Below, piece by piece: positions 11,239 through 24,764 of a DNA stretch of 64,000 nucleotides (position 1 is the first letter of the stretch; every line of letters begins with the position of its first letter). Origin of the DNA: Otis tarda. Taxonomy: Eukaryota > Chordata > Aves > Otidiformes > Otididae. The translations under genes were made by a program, and so were the position numbers. Under the pieces are notes generated by a model. That model was given only the letters and a program-made list of their open reading frames with translations, made no database searches and was not told the DNA's origin. The stretch covers positions 92,173,963 to 92,237,962 of the forward strand of contig CM048554.1 of the NCBI GenBank assembly GCA_026413225.1, written 5' to 3'.

Positions 11239-14200
11239 GGCAAGAGTGTTGTAAAAACATATTTCTTTGTGCCTTGCTACTCTTACTAATCTCTTTTTTA
11301 ATGGTTTTGTGCTACTTCATCTGAGCTGGTGTTAGACTTTCTGTCAGCCAAGAGATTGTGGGTCCGTAACCTCAAGCATTTAAAAATTTCATTTGAATAA
11401 AAATCCAATAAACTAAGATAGTCCTTGCAAAAATAGAAAAGGAGAAAAGCAAACAAACAAGTGAGCTATTTTATCCTGCTAGAAAAATGACAGACCTGTT
11501 CAGAGCAACAAAATAATGTGAAACCTGACTTCAGAACATGCATAACCCATAGAGAAACACTGAGGAAATTCAGGAGAACAATAGGTTTGCAGGTAGTTGA
11601 TTGACATAAGTCATAAAGAAACTCAGGTTAAATCCATAGCAACAATGCTTTGTTAACTTGAAGGGCCGTGTTTGACATAAAGACAACAAACATGTCATGT
11701 GGACAAAGGTGTGTGGAACACCAGAGACAAAAGTGTAGAAATAGCTACATCTGATCACTCTCAGCAGGATCCGGTTTCCAGCATCTTTTGTGTGGTGTAA
11801 GCAAATTTCTGGTTAAAGCAGTGCATAGAGGTAAAAACACTGGTAACAATTGTGAAGACACTATCCCTACTTCAACCTCTTTTTAGATTAATCACTTCTG
11901 TAGAGTTAAAAAGGAACTACATAGATATATCATGTCAAAAGTGCAAATGTGATTTTGAAGAGACACAATTGTGCTTAAACAAGCAAGGAGTGTGGTCAAG
12001 TAGTATGTATAATAAAGATAATAAAATATTTCCCCGTCAAATAGTTATAGCCTTGCCATTTGTTATTGATATGTCGATGAACGCTTCAAGAAACTCGGCT
12101 CAATTCCCTCAACAGCAGGCTGCAAATAGGATGAAGTCTGTTACCTCAAGCGCTTCTTCCCTTCTATGACCTTTTAGTCCTAACTGGCAAGGCCTCCTGA
12201 ATTAGGAAGTTTGAAACTGAGATTTTAACTGGAATCACAGAGCCAAACTACCAAAGTGCTGAACACAAGAGAGCCCAAAGGGGTCTGTTGATACCATCCA
12301 TGTGATACTAAAAGACACTGACTGAGATTTGAACCAGCAACTCTGAAAATTATTCCAGTGACAAAAAAAAAAAACAGGAATTACCTCTCAGAACGAACTT
12401 TATCTTGTTATGTCAACAGGTGGATCTTTAATAAATGCTATCTTTAATGAAAAACAAACATCTGAATGTAAGAATCAACAGTGTTTCCTTGAGATTCTCT
12501 CTCTGTAGAAGAATGAAAGCTAAGGAAGAAAGCCTCCTGCATTCCTGAAGGATTACATGTGATCTTCAAGAAAGCTGAAAGACTGGCCGCTGAATGTCTA
12601 AAAAGGGCAGAATGGATTTTTGTTAGAAGCAACACTTCCTATTCTTTATATGGCCATTTATATTTATTTTGTACTGATATATCATCCTGTCGTATGTTCT
12701 TCGTTAATGGAAGTCTTGACTCGGGTTTTATTACCACAACCTTTTCAGAACTGTAAGATCTGATGTTCAGTGGTCACAAGGGGACTCTTAAGCAGGAGGT
12801 AAGAAGCTTTGGAAAAAGGAAATAAAGTGAATCTTTTCATCACACTGGCCATAGTATGTCTTGCAATAGCCTGAGTTTTCAGTTCTTACACTGTTTGCCA
12901 TCTTAGCAGCTGGAAAAAAACATTTTTACTTGCAAAGTCAGTATGTTTGTGCTGGAAGGCAACAGGGATCCAGCAATGCAAAGCCAAAAATGCCATATTA
13001 CAGAGCAAAAATTCAGAGCAAAATGACAGTTTAATGTAAACTTATGCATGGGACTGTGTTTTACAGAAGTAGAGGCATCTCCTAAGACCCAGGCTTTCCA
13101 GACTATGCTCTTTCTTCAAGGTCAACTGAAATAAGCGATGTCTATTTCTTTCCTCTTGTTATACCTTCACTATATTCCTGTGCCTGCTGCAGTAGGAATA
13201 AGGATTGAGAAAACATAGGTAAAACAGAGACCTTAGCCCATAGCTTCATCAGCCTATGGAAGGGACTAGGTGGTCCAACTACTTACACTAACATGAGATG
13301 TGACTCAGTAACAAAGGAAATCTCTTCAAGACTGTGTCATTTAAACATCATAAGGAAGAAGCTGGGACTAATATAACAACTAATTCCTTCATTTCAGTGC
13401 ACACAAAAAATTAGTCTCTCCACGTGTCTAACTTCCACTGATTCCTTCTTCAGATTTTGCTTACAGAAGCCTTTCTATGAGTAAACTTCATACAGAATGG
13501 GACAAATAGCTAATTATGCACGCAGTTAAAATGACACAAAACAGTTTTTATCAGAAGTTGGGCAAAGAATATAATATAAGCTTTAGAAAGAATGAATCTC
13601 ATTACCTCATTAAATATGGTAATGAGTAATTCTAAATTGTGTTACATATCAAAATTAGGACTATATTAAACAGAGCATAAAAGAAATAGACGATAAGCCA
13701 ATTTTTTGAAAGTATGAATAATGTCAAAAGACATATGTGCAACTTTGGACTTCACTGTCATTTTTCTGTAAGTCCCTTATGCAGATTACATGGTTAATAT
13801 CAGAAATGCTTATGTGTCATTTTCATGTGTAACTATTTTAATAAAAATTTTGACCTGTCATTTACCATTGAATGTGTGATGATGAAGTGGGTTATAATTA
13901 GGTTAGAGCATAGAGTTATCCATGTGGCACATTCCCAGTATTCCAATAATGTTCATTCCATGCATCCTGGATGTGATATTGACTCAATTCCATGGCACAG
14001 TCTGGACCTGAGAGCCACAACAAAACATCGAGTGATTCTTCTGTTTCTTCAGTTAGAAATCTAGAACCGTATAGAGTTTCTCAGACTCACTGAAAAAATG
14101 TGAGGCAACTCCCATAACTAACTAGGTTATCAAAAATAGCTTAGTCCAAGTATGGAAAATTAACTGATCCTCTTTTTCCTTAGAGACCAAAGGGACAGCT

Positions 14201-16187
14201 GTAATGTGCCACATGAGACAACTTGTTATTGGCTGTGTCCCTGGTTAAAATTAAACTAAAAATGCAATAGAAAGAGAAAAGACCCACATTTTTTTCTTTT
14301 ACCTTTTGTTCGCTTTGTGTTCCTTATCTTATTATAGTAATTGTTTTCCTATTTTCAGTGTTCTTATGACAGATATAAGAAAAGTTTGCCATTACATTTT
14401 TTCTTATTTTACATCACTTTACATGCTATTTCAACTTCAAACAAATGTAGCTGCCTGGGTAGTAAGAAAATTTTGTGAATTATCTTTGAGATGCTTTCAA
14501 CAGAAAGAGCAATTATTTCTTAGCATTTATATAAACAAGAAAAAAGATTAATTAGGTGGCAATGTAGTGCATTTATATGTTTATCTCTAAAGAAAACATC
14601 AAATGTTTGTGTCATGGTTAGTTTTGGGATCTGCAAGAGTTAGTCATCCGAGTCAAAGTTCAGATGGAGAAATGGACATCAGCTGACATTTTGACAAACT
14701 GCACAGCATTTGGAACAAGGATTTTAATTTGGAATCTTTGAACACTTCTCAGTTTATCAGTCTTGATAAATTATTTTTGGACATATAAACAGCAAAACAT
14801 ATTGGATTACTTTTACACAAAGGGAATCAAGTTGGAAGAGTGAACAAATACAAAGATTTCATATGGAGAGGGGAAAAACATGACTTGTCACTTACACTGT
14901 GAATATCATTTTCACCCACAGCAGTGATCCATATTTGACTGCTTTAAAAAAACATTATAGACATAATGGAATGGTATCTCTATATTACTTAGACCATATG
15001 ACATGGATCACTTTCTAAGTCCAACAGAGAGCTTGCTATGACCTCTGCCTTAAACATTTTTCCTGAGATGCTAGTGTCCCTTTTCACTTTGAGATGTTCT
15101 CAAGTCCCTGACTAGCTCACAAATGTTTAGGAAAAAGGGAGTGACCAAGAGAATATATATCTTATTGTGTAAATACATAGAAATCCAAGGAGCATGTAAG
15201 ATCAACTGACAGCTTCCCTGTATTTTATAGGCTGTCAAATTATTATCTCTCTGAAAGTGATCACTTGTTCAAGTCTCTCTGTAGTACAGGCTTTAATATG
15301 TGGGGCATGGGAGTGATGCAGAAGAGATTAAAGCACCTATTGCCATTTTAACTTTATACTTGTAGTATTTAAATGTTCTGTCCAGGGCATACATTTGAAT
15401 GCACTTCAACAACTTAGTGCAGAAGGTGAGAGAATGCAATACTTCTCTATTTTACTTAGAGTTTCCCCCAAGCTTGTAGTTTGATCCTGCTTTTCATCTC
15501 CAGACCTCACGCAGCTGGTGTCCTACATACCACAGGAAAACCTCTCCCTATCTTACTCCATCAGTATGAGTGGGCTATACTGGAGTTACTTACCAAGTTT
15601 AAAAAGTTGACTTTTGCCTAGACTTCATCATTCAATAATACATCTTCCACTGTCTGATACCTCTGCAATGCTAGAGCTCAACAGGGATGTGAAATATAAA
15701 GCCCTTTTTCTATTCTTTAAAAACGTGCTGAATGCAACTGATATCTATCTGGGCTTAGCAACTGTGAGTCTTTACACTGTCCCCTTAGCTGCTAAATACC
15801 TACATCAGGTACCCCCTTCAATTCCCCTCCTACTGTTTTATGAATGATACTTGGGAGGATTTTCTGGGGCTCGAGGATGAAGGATGATTTGGAACTCTGT
15901 GTTTTCTGACTTTCTGGTAGTAATGCACAATGCTGTAGTACTAAAGAGCCATAAGACATAAATATAGCTGTTAATTCTTTTAGTATGACTGCAAGAGTCA
16001 TGACTAGAAACCAGAAGAAGGAGTAACAGCTCTAAATAGGGTATTGTTTTCATGTGAAAATAAGGACAAAATCTTTCTTGCCTTATATTTTAATTTTTGG
16101 TTCTCTGAATTTTCTGTTAGAGGAGATAGAGATGAGAAGAGTTTCGTTTAGGAGTATGCTGCTTCTCTTTGTTGTCAGACATTGACA

Positions 16188-16201
16188 GTAATAATAATAA
16201 A
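16188..16201. repeat. (TAA)n microsatellite
   Basis: A short run of TAA units, visible directly, in AT-rich non-coding DNA. Confidence 0.6.
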
Positions 16202-18894
16202 GCTGCTCAGATTCAAGTTAAATAGAATTATTTCTAAAAAGGCGTGGTGCAAACCATATAATCTTCCACGTTGTTTTGCAGTATTGTGCTTCCATCTACA
16301 GCACTGGCTGTGCATCTCTTAAACCTGAGCCATCTTTTGGTTCAGATTTGCTGAACCTGAGCAGAGTTTCAAATTTCTAACAGACCTTCAAGCTAAGTTT
16401 CTCTTTTGTAAATTATATGTTTCAGACACTAGTCAAATAGCCAACACATAAATCGTAAAATCTTTGGTTAACATCAGCTGCAGTAACCTTAAAGTCAGGT
16501 CCTTGTTTGATTGACATAAATGGTGAAGCTTCACATTTTGGTAGTCAGGTGCTGAACAACAAGATATTGATAGGGAAGGGTTCAAATGAGACTATAAATT
16601 ATAGCTCAGCAAGCTTTTGTGCTGTTGTAGGCTTGCAAAATCATGATCAGGGTCAAGGTTCATCTCATTAAACACAAGCCATCTGAAAGCTAGGGCATGC
16701 ACTCTTAGCTGGTTGCCTAAGCTCTGCCTGTTGTAAATGTAGAGACAGGTATGCCCACCAGATATCTCAGCCTGTAGGCTCTTGACATCTGACTTAAGGA
16801 AGGGCACACTGCCATTTAAGATGAGTATGTTTACTCAGTGATTAGGAGTACTGAACAGTAAGTATGAACAAGATGGCTACATTTTAGGCACAATAGAATA
16901 ACATCAGTTTAAATCCCTTGTAGGAAATGAGGGGTTAGGCAAGTCCTTGGACCCATCATATGCTCCATTCAGTACCACTGTTCTCTACTATAAGCTCCTA
17001 GACTGACTGCAATCCTTTGTGTGTGATCATAAAGATTTCTAAACATGCAAATAGCTATTTATGCACTGTGAGGTACTTGTCACTTACTTTTATGATGGAT
17101 TTGAGGAAGAAATATCTTTGCCTCATTGCTTGCCATTTTGTTTGTTAACTAGGGGTCGGTTGTTTAGAAGTAATTTCAAGTCTGATCATCTTTTTAAGGA
17201 TGGAGATTTTCCTTACTAATTCCCATGGGATCCTGTCCAGCCTCAGGGGAATTTATCCTTTCAGCATCACACTAGGAGACGGGAATTCAGAAAAGGACTT
17301 GAGTCTCAAAGTTTCCCAAAGTTTAAAGAAGAATCTGTCTGAGCTAGGAACTAAACCCTCTCCACTTAATTTTCATATCATGCCCTTCCTACTAGCCTCT
17401 TGCCTTGCTAGTCCACAAATGAAAAAAAAAGTACCTAATCTCTCTGGCTCTTCTGCACTCTCTTGCTCTCTCACTCTCTCTCCCCTATTCAAGTTCAAAA
17501 AGAAGTACATTTGTTATTTAGGAACCTGGATCACCTTGGCTCAGTAAAGCCAAAAATACTTTTATTCATTAATTCGGTGGGAGAAGGTTCACTCTCTAAA
17601 CTCATTGCTGATAGCAGTAAGCAGAAAGATTTTATGATGTGTGTGTTGGCACTGGAACTGTTACTGAAATAGGTTTTCAGATTCTCCACCTGAAATACGA
17701 TATGAGGAATCCAGCTTTCATGCAGTCATGCACCATTAGCTATGTTTAACAAATGCTTTAAACTCTCAGACTGAAGCAATAATTTTGATTATGACTATAG
17801 TGATATAAACCAGGCCTGAAATATAACAGCAGGATTCCCTGGAGAGCAGAATGAGTGTTAGAAATGAAAAACCATGTTTAGAAAGGTGTTCCAGTACAAG
17901 TGTGGAGGGCCTTTTGTGAATGAGATTCAACACGTGTCACTTTTCACATGTGCTTGGATAGGGTTCTGTGTACCAGGGAGGCATCTGGAAGAAGAAGAAT
18001 CCAGGCATTTGTTTTAGCATAGCCTGTGTGAGAAGCTGGCAATGCTAGTGGATAAGTGGGAGCACTTGGTAATTCTCTGTTGAAATGCCATGTACCCTAC
18101 ATGCTACTGGTTCTTGTTCAGTGGTGCAGATGATTTCTTTTCTGAATATCAGTAAAAGTATTCTGCTTGCATTAAGTCATGTACAGTTTTCCTTTAAGGC
18201 TGTAAAAAGTCTCTTTGACTTATGGTTGTATTTAAACTAGACCGACAAATGCAGCCAATTAAATCAAGCACACACAACTGTTTTGACAAACAACTGGCAA
18301 ATTATGGTTTTAATTTGTGCTAATGGATGTGAATGTGAGCCCCTGACACTAAGTAGATAAAGTAAAGTGGAGGTTGATTTGTCAATGTTACCTGACAAAC
18401 AATATCAATATTGTTCATTCTGGCATATAGTTCTCATTGATTGAATCTTATGAACAGTCTGGTGGGTTTTTAGAGTGGTCACAAGGAGTCATGAAATAAT
18501 CAAACCACAAACTTGTTCAGTTTGTAACCTGAACTAGTCTTGACTCATCAAATGGAAAAACTGAGTAAAAGTGAAGGTGACTTCAGTTTTCCTTCGAAAT
18601 AAATCTAACACAGACTTTCCAGACTTGAAAAAAATGGTGTGAAGAAGTATAATTCAGTTTTCAGTTTCAAGGCAATTTTGTCTGGCCTGACTGAAAAAAG
18701 AAAGTTTCTGGAAAGGTCACATAACTTCCTAGGTTTTACTAATTTTTATCCCCAAATTGTGAAATCAACTTGAAAAATGTTCTCGAGGGAAAATTTAATG
18801 GCAATTTTTGTTCGCCTCTTCCTAGGCTAGACAAATCATATTATCACTGAATTAAAAGTAACCAAGTTTCAAATTTCTGTAGTGTTCAGTCCTA

Positions 18895-19145
18895 CTTTTT
18901 TTTTTCCGTTCATTATTATTTACAGGCCATCCTGCAAGTAATATCCTGATTTGATGTTATTGCTGCAGTAATTGACACCTTTAATGAAGCTAAGCACTGC
19001 TTGAACTTCTATTTATAACTGGAGTCACAGTTGCTTAAGCAGCACTAGACTACACACATACTAATTTAAAGGACAGGCATCACAGGCCTTTGACAGAAGT
19101 GTATTGTTTGCATAATTTCCCAAAGATCTCATTTGCATAACCTTC
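18895..19145. promoter_or_regulatory. Candidate conserved non-coding segment (speculative)
   Basis: The segment lacks simple repeats and holds several motifs typical of developmental enhancers. These are a perfect POU octamer in reverse (ATTTGCAT, 19131-19138), a related TTTGCATAAT near 19108, and homeodomain-like TAATTT cores. The call rests only on motif content. Such motifs occur by chance in AT-rich DNA, so confidence is low. Confidence 0.2.
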
Positions 19146-22100
19146 TCCACCTGAACTCCATGGCAGAATGATGGGATATTCTATCAGACTCTAAGAAGAT
19201 AAACCATCCTATTTATGTCCCTAGCGAAGCTGTGTGATGGTAACAGGATGGTGAAACTAGCCCAGGATCAAAAGACAAAGTCAGGAAAGGTGAGGATGGA
19301 GGAAAGTAAGTACAGACAGCAAGGGGAGGCACCGATGGAAAGGTGAAATAAAGGGGAGACTGAATTCAGCACTGAGTCATATAATCCTAAAAGGAACAAT
19401 TCATGAGGGAGAGCTTGCCAGATGGAAACTGGAGTCTAGAACAATACAGACTGTTTGACCAGGGCCAAATGGAGGTGAGTAGTATCCTTGCTGGGAGAAT
19501 ATTCAGTGAAGTGAGCTGGTAAGTGTGATTTGTGATACTGTGGGTGCACTCACACCTTCTCAGACCTAGAGGTTCTAGAATTGTCTATCTGTTTTCCCCC
19601 ATGCATATCTAAACTGGCAAAAAAGTGCATCCCTGCTTGTTAGTTTTCTAGTGTCTGCAAATATCGGCTTCATGTTTTTTACAATCTACACAAATATCCT
19701 GAACCTTTTTGTTTTCCCTTTTCCAATAGAGTTTTGGCAACAGTAAATACAAAATTTTACTAATCTGAAAAAGAAAATAGGTCAAAGCAGGGAGAATTAT
19801 GTTATACCTGGGAAGAAAGAAACCTAATCTTTAATTTCCACCAGCTTGCCAAAGTTCATGGTACAGAATTGGATTCAGATGGTGGACTCTACTTGAAGCA
19901 TGTACAAAAGTTGTTCAAGAGAACTCTGAAAGGTGGTAATGGGGTGCTTTATTAGTAAGAAGTGATCAGGTAGAACTGTGTATACATAGTCATTTGGCTT
20001 CAGTTAATACTGAACTAACAGCAATTACGTGGCACTAGAGTCTGAGTTACAGTCTTGTTAACTAAGTGTAAAACTAATTTTTCCTCACAGTGATATCATA
20101 ACTTTCAGGGTAAGTTTCATTTAAACGGCAGCATGTGCAAATAAAATTGTAAAAGACAAGACATCAAAAAGCAAAAAATATTTTTGTATCAATCCATTGT
20201 AACGTTCAGACACTTAATTTTCATATTTTCAATGTAATATTATTGAAAGATCATGATCTGTTAGTCACACAAAACCTCTAACCATATAAAACTTCAATAT
20301 CCTGAATATCTTTCTAGAACCTGAAAGTCGGTACAGTTCATGCAGCTTTACATTTCCTGTAAATTAAGCAATATACATGGAACATGTATGTTGAGAAGGA
20401 ATAGTTGGAAGTGGTGGATCTAATTAATCTCCACAGTATCTCCAGTCTGTGCAAGAGTCATAGCTAGAATGAAGAATTTGAAAACAAAATAGTAGAAAGT
20501 TAAGAAATTTAAAATAGGAGATTTTTAAAAGCAGGTTATCATACTTGTATTTATTATGAAAAGTAAATTTAAAATATTTCCTTTCCCTGACTGCATCACA
20601 TAAGCAGATCAAAAGGCATGAAATTTTCACCAGGACTGGAAAATGAGTAAGACCGTAGAATAAATATTTAGGTTATAATTATCTAATAAATGTGTCCAAT
20701 CTGTCAGCTACATACTATTTGTATAGTGTCATGAATGGTGAGGTAAGTAATGATCTATGCCTTTAAAATAGGTGAGGGAGCTAAATCTAAGATAATTTCT
20801 TGCTTAGCTGAACTTCTGAGATTAGCATATGCTTTAAAAGAGTCTTAATCAGATCCTGTTTACTTTACTTTTTCCTCTGTGAGTCCCTATTCCTGCTATC
20901 AGTCTAGTATGAGACATGCAATGGTAGCATGTCTTATATTCAGACTGACACCAAAAGTAATCAACCTATGGAATTAAATACTGGAAACACTGCGGAGAAT
21001 GAGACTAGTGAACAAAGTTAACCAAATTCCTCCTTGCTGGGCCTGAGGCAGATGCAAATTTAAGACAAAATATTTGAGGAAGCCCACAGAAAACCAATTC
21101 TAGACAGGTTACTTGAGACTTTTGATGTCAGGATGTGGAAAAATAACTTCATAGAAAGACACTCTTAGATGAAACTTCTGAGGAATAGGTTACCACTACA
21201 CAGTTCATGAGAACACTGCATTCATTGATGGGGTTGGCAAGCTGAGGAAATGGTTCTCTATACGATTAAGCTCAAAATAGCTGCAAGAAAATTTACCAAC
21301 TACAGGCAATTTGATTTTGGGAAAACTATTATCTAGGGCATATGAAGAGCAGATGAAAGTTGCACTATGCAGGTGATAAAATAAAGAGATGTGAGCAAAA
21401 ATTATGTTGATCAGGAGGCTGAATGCAACAGCAAATGAAGCCATGCACAGCTTAAAAAGGGAGGTATGTAGCAAAGGCTTGGGCATCTCAGATTAGCAGC
21501 TGTTGGAAAGGTAATGTGCCTGGGAGAAGAGAGAATTAAGTGCAGAGCAGAAACTACAGTGCAACTGAGAAACACCTACTGGGAGAGCAGATTGGTGTAT
21601 TCTTTTCAACTGTAATACAGAATAAGAAAAAGTAGCGAAATCTGGCCACTTTATTTTAATAAACTTAGAAATGTTCATAAAAGTTAAAATTGATGTTAAG
21701 ATGGAAGAGTATGAAACAAAACAGAGGAGACAAGTTGTCCATGCCATAACTTTAGCAGTACTTGTGTAAATGACACAGTGTTCAAACTGTGGGTGGAATA
21801 TCTTCCACACGTTGCAAAAATGCAATGGCAAATAAAAGAGCATTTGCTGTTGCACAGAAATCACAGAAATATACATAACAGTAGTCTAGAGAGAAAAACC
21901 CTTGAAGTCATTCATCTTGGTCAAAATTCCTCACGAGTAGCATAAAAAAGGGCAAGTTACAGTAAGGGAAAACAGATATATTTTACAAGGTCTATATCTG
22001 ATGTTTTTCAAGATACTGAGGATAGGATTTGTCTTACTGTAGTTTAAAGATCTTTCAGTTTATTCTTAAATCTGAATGTCTTTACAGCTAAACAGAAAAA

Positions 22101-23032
22101 TAGAGTCAATTCTATTCCATAATTTGTTCAACTTATTTTAGAAGTGTATTTTACAGTCAGATGAATAACTTAGTAGATGCACTTATTTTTCTCCGTTATG
22201 TAGAATGAGAATCTATAAAATTAATTTGAATGTAGTCATCTAAACTGTAGACATCTAAACCTGACTGCAACAAATCTTGCCAGACTCTGTGGCCATTTCA
22301 AAAAATCCAGTGCTCTGCAACTCCAATGCACAGGAGTGCACACAGGAAGTACCTTCAGCAAAGACATGCTGAGTGGGAACGGAATACTGAAAAGTTGGAA
22401 AAGCACTTTGATTATCCTTCTGTGCACAACAGAAAACCAAAGATTGGTATCATGTCATTATGCAGATGCATACAAGTAGGAACATTGCAGCTTCCCCCAG
22501 TGCTATCTTAAACTGTCTGCGCCAAAAGTATTACACGTGTTAATTTTCACAAGCTTTGGAGGCACAGACTTCTCTTTTTTTCCCCATCCATCTCTTCTCC
22601 AGTTGCTGTCTTCTTCTCATCCTTAGATTACCACTGATGCATCTTTGGTCATTTCTTTCTGCTAATGCATCCTCACAGTTCTATCTTTGGAAGTCACTGT
22701 TAATCTTAAGGTGCAGCATGTATGTAGATACAGTGGTCAAAATACATTTTACATAGCAGTTCTCTTATGGGAACTTTTACTTTCTTGACAGGAGAACAGG
22801 CAACATTTCCAGCTGGACAGGTTAAAAAAAAATAATTGAAAGAGGAAGGTATCTGCCAGTATCCACATACGCAGTAAAGCAGAATATCATAGAGAAAGAG
22901 TTTCCAAACATCTCATATTTTGTCTTCCAGAGGAAGGGGGACAGTATAAATTTGTCTTATACACTGCATTCTATCTTTTTGGAAATTGTTATTTTAAATG
23001 ATTTAGCCAAGATGTAACTGTCAGGGTTTTTT

Positions 23033-23558
23033 AATAGAATAATAGAATGGTTTGGGTTGGAAGGGACCTTTAAAGGTCCTCTAGTCCAACCCCCTTGCAA
23101 GGAGCAGGGACATCTCCAACTAGACCAGGTTGCTGAGAGCCCTGTCCGGCCTGGTCTTGAATATTTCCAGGGATGGGGCATCAACCACCTCTCTGGGCAA
23201 CCTTTTCCAGTGTTTCACCACTCTCATTGGAAAAAAATTTATTCCTCGAATCTAGTATAAATCTACCTCCTTGTATTTTAAATCCATTAGCCCTTGTCCT
23301 ATCACAACAGGCTCTGCTAAAAAAAATTCTCCCTATCTTTCTTATAAGCCTCCTTTAAGTATTGAAAAGCCACAATAAGGTCTCCCCGGAGCCTTCACTT
23401 CTCCAAGTTGAACAGCCTCAACTGTCTCAGCCTGTCCTCATAGGAGAGGTACTCCAGCCCTCTTGTCATCTTCATGGCCCTCCTCTCAACCCACTCCAAC
23501 AGGTCCATGTCCTTTTACTGTTGGGGGCTTCAGAGCTGGATGCAGTACTCCAGGTGGG
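23033..23558 (-). mobile_element. CR1 LINE 3' fragment, minus strand
   Basis: This is a 5'-truncated CR1 of about 525 bp read from the minus strand. The plus sequence starts with the inverted tail (AATAGAAT units). It continues with the 'ggttggaagggacct' 3' UTR signature and then the reverse complement of the ORF2 C-terminal region. It ends at CCAGGTGGG, the segment encoding the LEYC..FWS region. Scattered substitutions and small indels break the frame. It is diverged from but collinear with the copy at 30832, and belongs to the same 3'-end subtype. Confidence 0.93.
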
Positions 23559-24224
23559 AAAGTTTGTTGCATTTTTTTTTTTCAGTTATGACTCTCATTT
23601 TCTTTAATATGTGTTGTTGCAGCTTTACTTCTTATATTTGAAGTCTTTAAGATTCAACACAAAATGGTGTTCCAGTACCCTGCACACCCATTCAGCCCCA
23701 TCTTGTTCTCCTAGGGCTATTTATATTCCCTGTTATGGCACTCAGCTCCACTTATTCACTACCAGTGTTAGAAAGCTTTGCCATCCTGGAGTTTCTACCT
23801 AATTGCACAACCATATGCTACAAGCTCCTTGTGATGTTTATAAGTTGGCTAAGCATACTGGTAAACAATATCTGTCACACCGCTGCTTATATGTTTCTTG
23901 CTGTCACTTTACTTGTATGTACCTGCTACAGTTATTTTCTGTCTGCTCAAGGACACTTAGAAAAACAAATGTACATCAGGAACAGAACTCAGATAATTCT
24001 GAATTTATTCCAAACACAATTGTATTTTTCCCACATTCCCTAAGCCCTGTGAGTACAAGCACTTTTCCCTTTTTTCCTCAGTTAAAGTCATTGCAGACAA
24101 GAAGGTTGGGTGAGAAGAAACTGCTTTACCTTACGAGCAAATTCAGGTAATAAATACAGAAAACATGGTTCTATAAGAATAGCGTGAGTTCAGGAAATAT
24201 AGCCAATATCAACAGCTTGTCAAC
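23559..24224. other. Non-coding, nothing recognised
   Basis: It begins with a poly-T run directly at the 5' breakpoint of the CR1. The rest is mixed-composition sequence with several overlapping short open frames and no recognisable domain. Confidence 0.5.
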
Positions 24225-24440
24225 AGCTCCAGTCCCAGGCATCAGGAACCTCCCTGGGGCTGGGGCTGGGCTGAGGCTGGGCTGGGTGGTGGGCCCACGG
24301 GTGGGCCTGGTTCAGGGGGTCAATGGCTGGGCAGAGAAGGGCTGTGGGGAGCTGGAGACTGGCCCTTCTGAGGCAGAGGCTGATGGCCCCGGTGGGCTGA
24401 CATGGAGTACTGGGCTGTGAGCAAGGTGGGTATTGCCCTG
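24225..24440. other. GC-rich patch with GGGCT-type repeat
   Basis: A sharply GC-rich island of about 215 bp lies in AT-rich surroundings. It contains GGGCTG-type units at 24254-24295 followed by further G-rich sequence. Open frames exist on both strands because stops are rare at this composition, so they are not evidence of a gene. It could be a decayed minisatellite or part of an old repeat linked to the CR1 remnant 90 bp downstream. Confidence 0.45.
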
Positions 24441-24529
24441 GGACTGAAAGTGTCCTCAGAGCCATGATGTGCAATACATGTGCCCAGTCCTTCTCAGTAC
24501 TGGCAGATGGGACAATGGCCACAATTTAC

Positions 24530-24764
24530 ATCTTGGTAATTTCAGGTTGGACATTAGGGAAAACATTTTAATTTCGAGTGTAGTGCCTTACTAGAATAGA
24601 TTACTCAGAGAGGTGGTGAAGCCCTCACCCTTGGACCCTCACAGTACTCAGCTAGTCAAAGCTATGGCTGACCCCACCTCATGCAGATGGTAGTCCTAGA
24701 AGTTAGACAAGATGATGTCCGGAAGTCCATTCCAGCCAACACTTCTATGATTCTATAATTCACT
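24530..24764 (+). mobile_element. Old, degraded CR1 3' fragment
   Basis: The plus strand shows a decayed CR1 3' region. A 'ggttggacattagg' start corresponds to the RLDIRK segment, and 'agaggtggtgaag' and 'ccttggaccctcac' mark the PSLE region. It ends in 'ttccagccaacacttctatgattctataatt', a CR1 tail. Many substitutions and indels make it clearly older than the other copies. The 5' limit is uncertain. Confidence 0.8.

Larger units (their letters stand above)
8885..23032. other. Long AT-rich non-coding stretch
   Basis: About 14 kb without a recognisable gene or young transposon. Open frames are short, mostly under 130 codons, and none shows a family motif. Small features inside are a 23 bp duplication near 11193 and a TAA run near 16188. 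There is also a segment at 18895-19145 that reads like regulatory DNA. The rest looks like ordinary intronic or intergenic avian DNA. Confidence 0.6.

Noticed and set aside
12300-12360. tRNA-like B-box (GGTTCAAATC on the minus strand), possible SINE
   Set aside because: The flanking bases do not form a T-arm stem and no A-box or SINE body is evident, so it is likely chance.
24184-24522. Gly-rich plus-strand frame and 100-codon minus frame in the GC-rich patch
   Set aside because: Both arise from the GGGCT-type composition. There is no conserved domain or plausible splice context.
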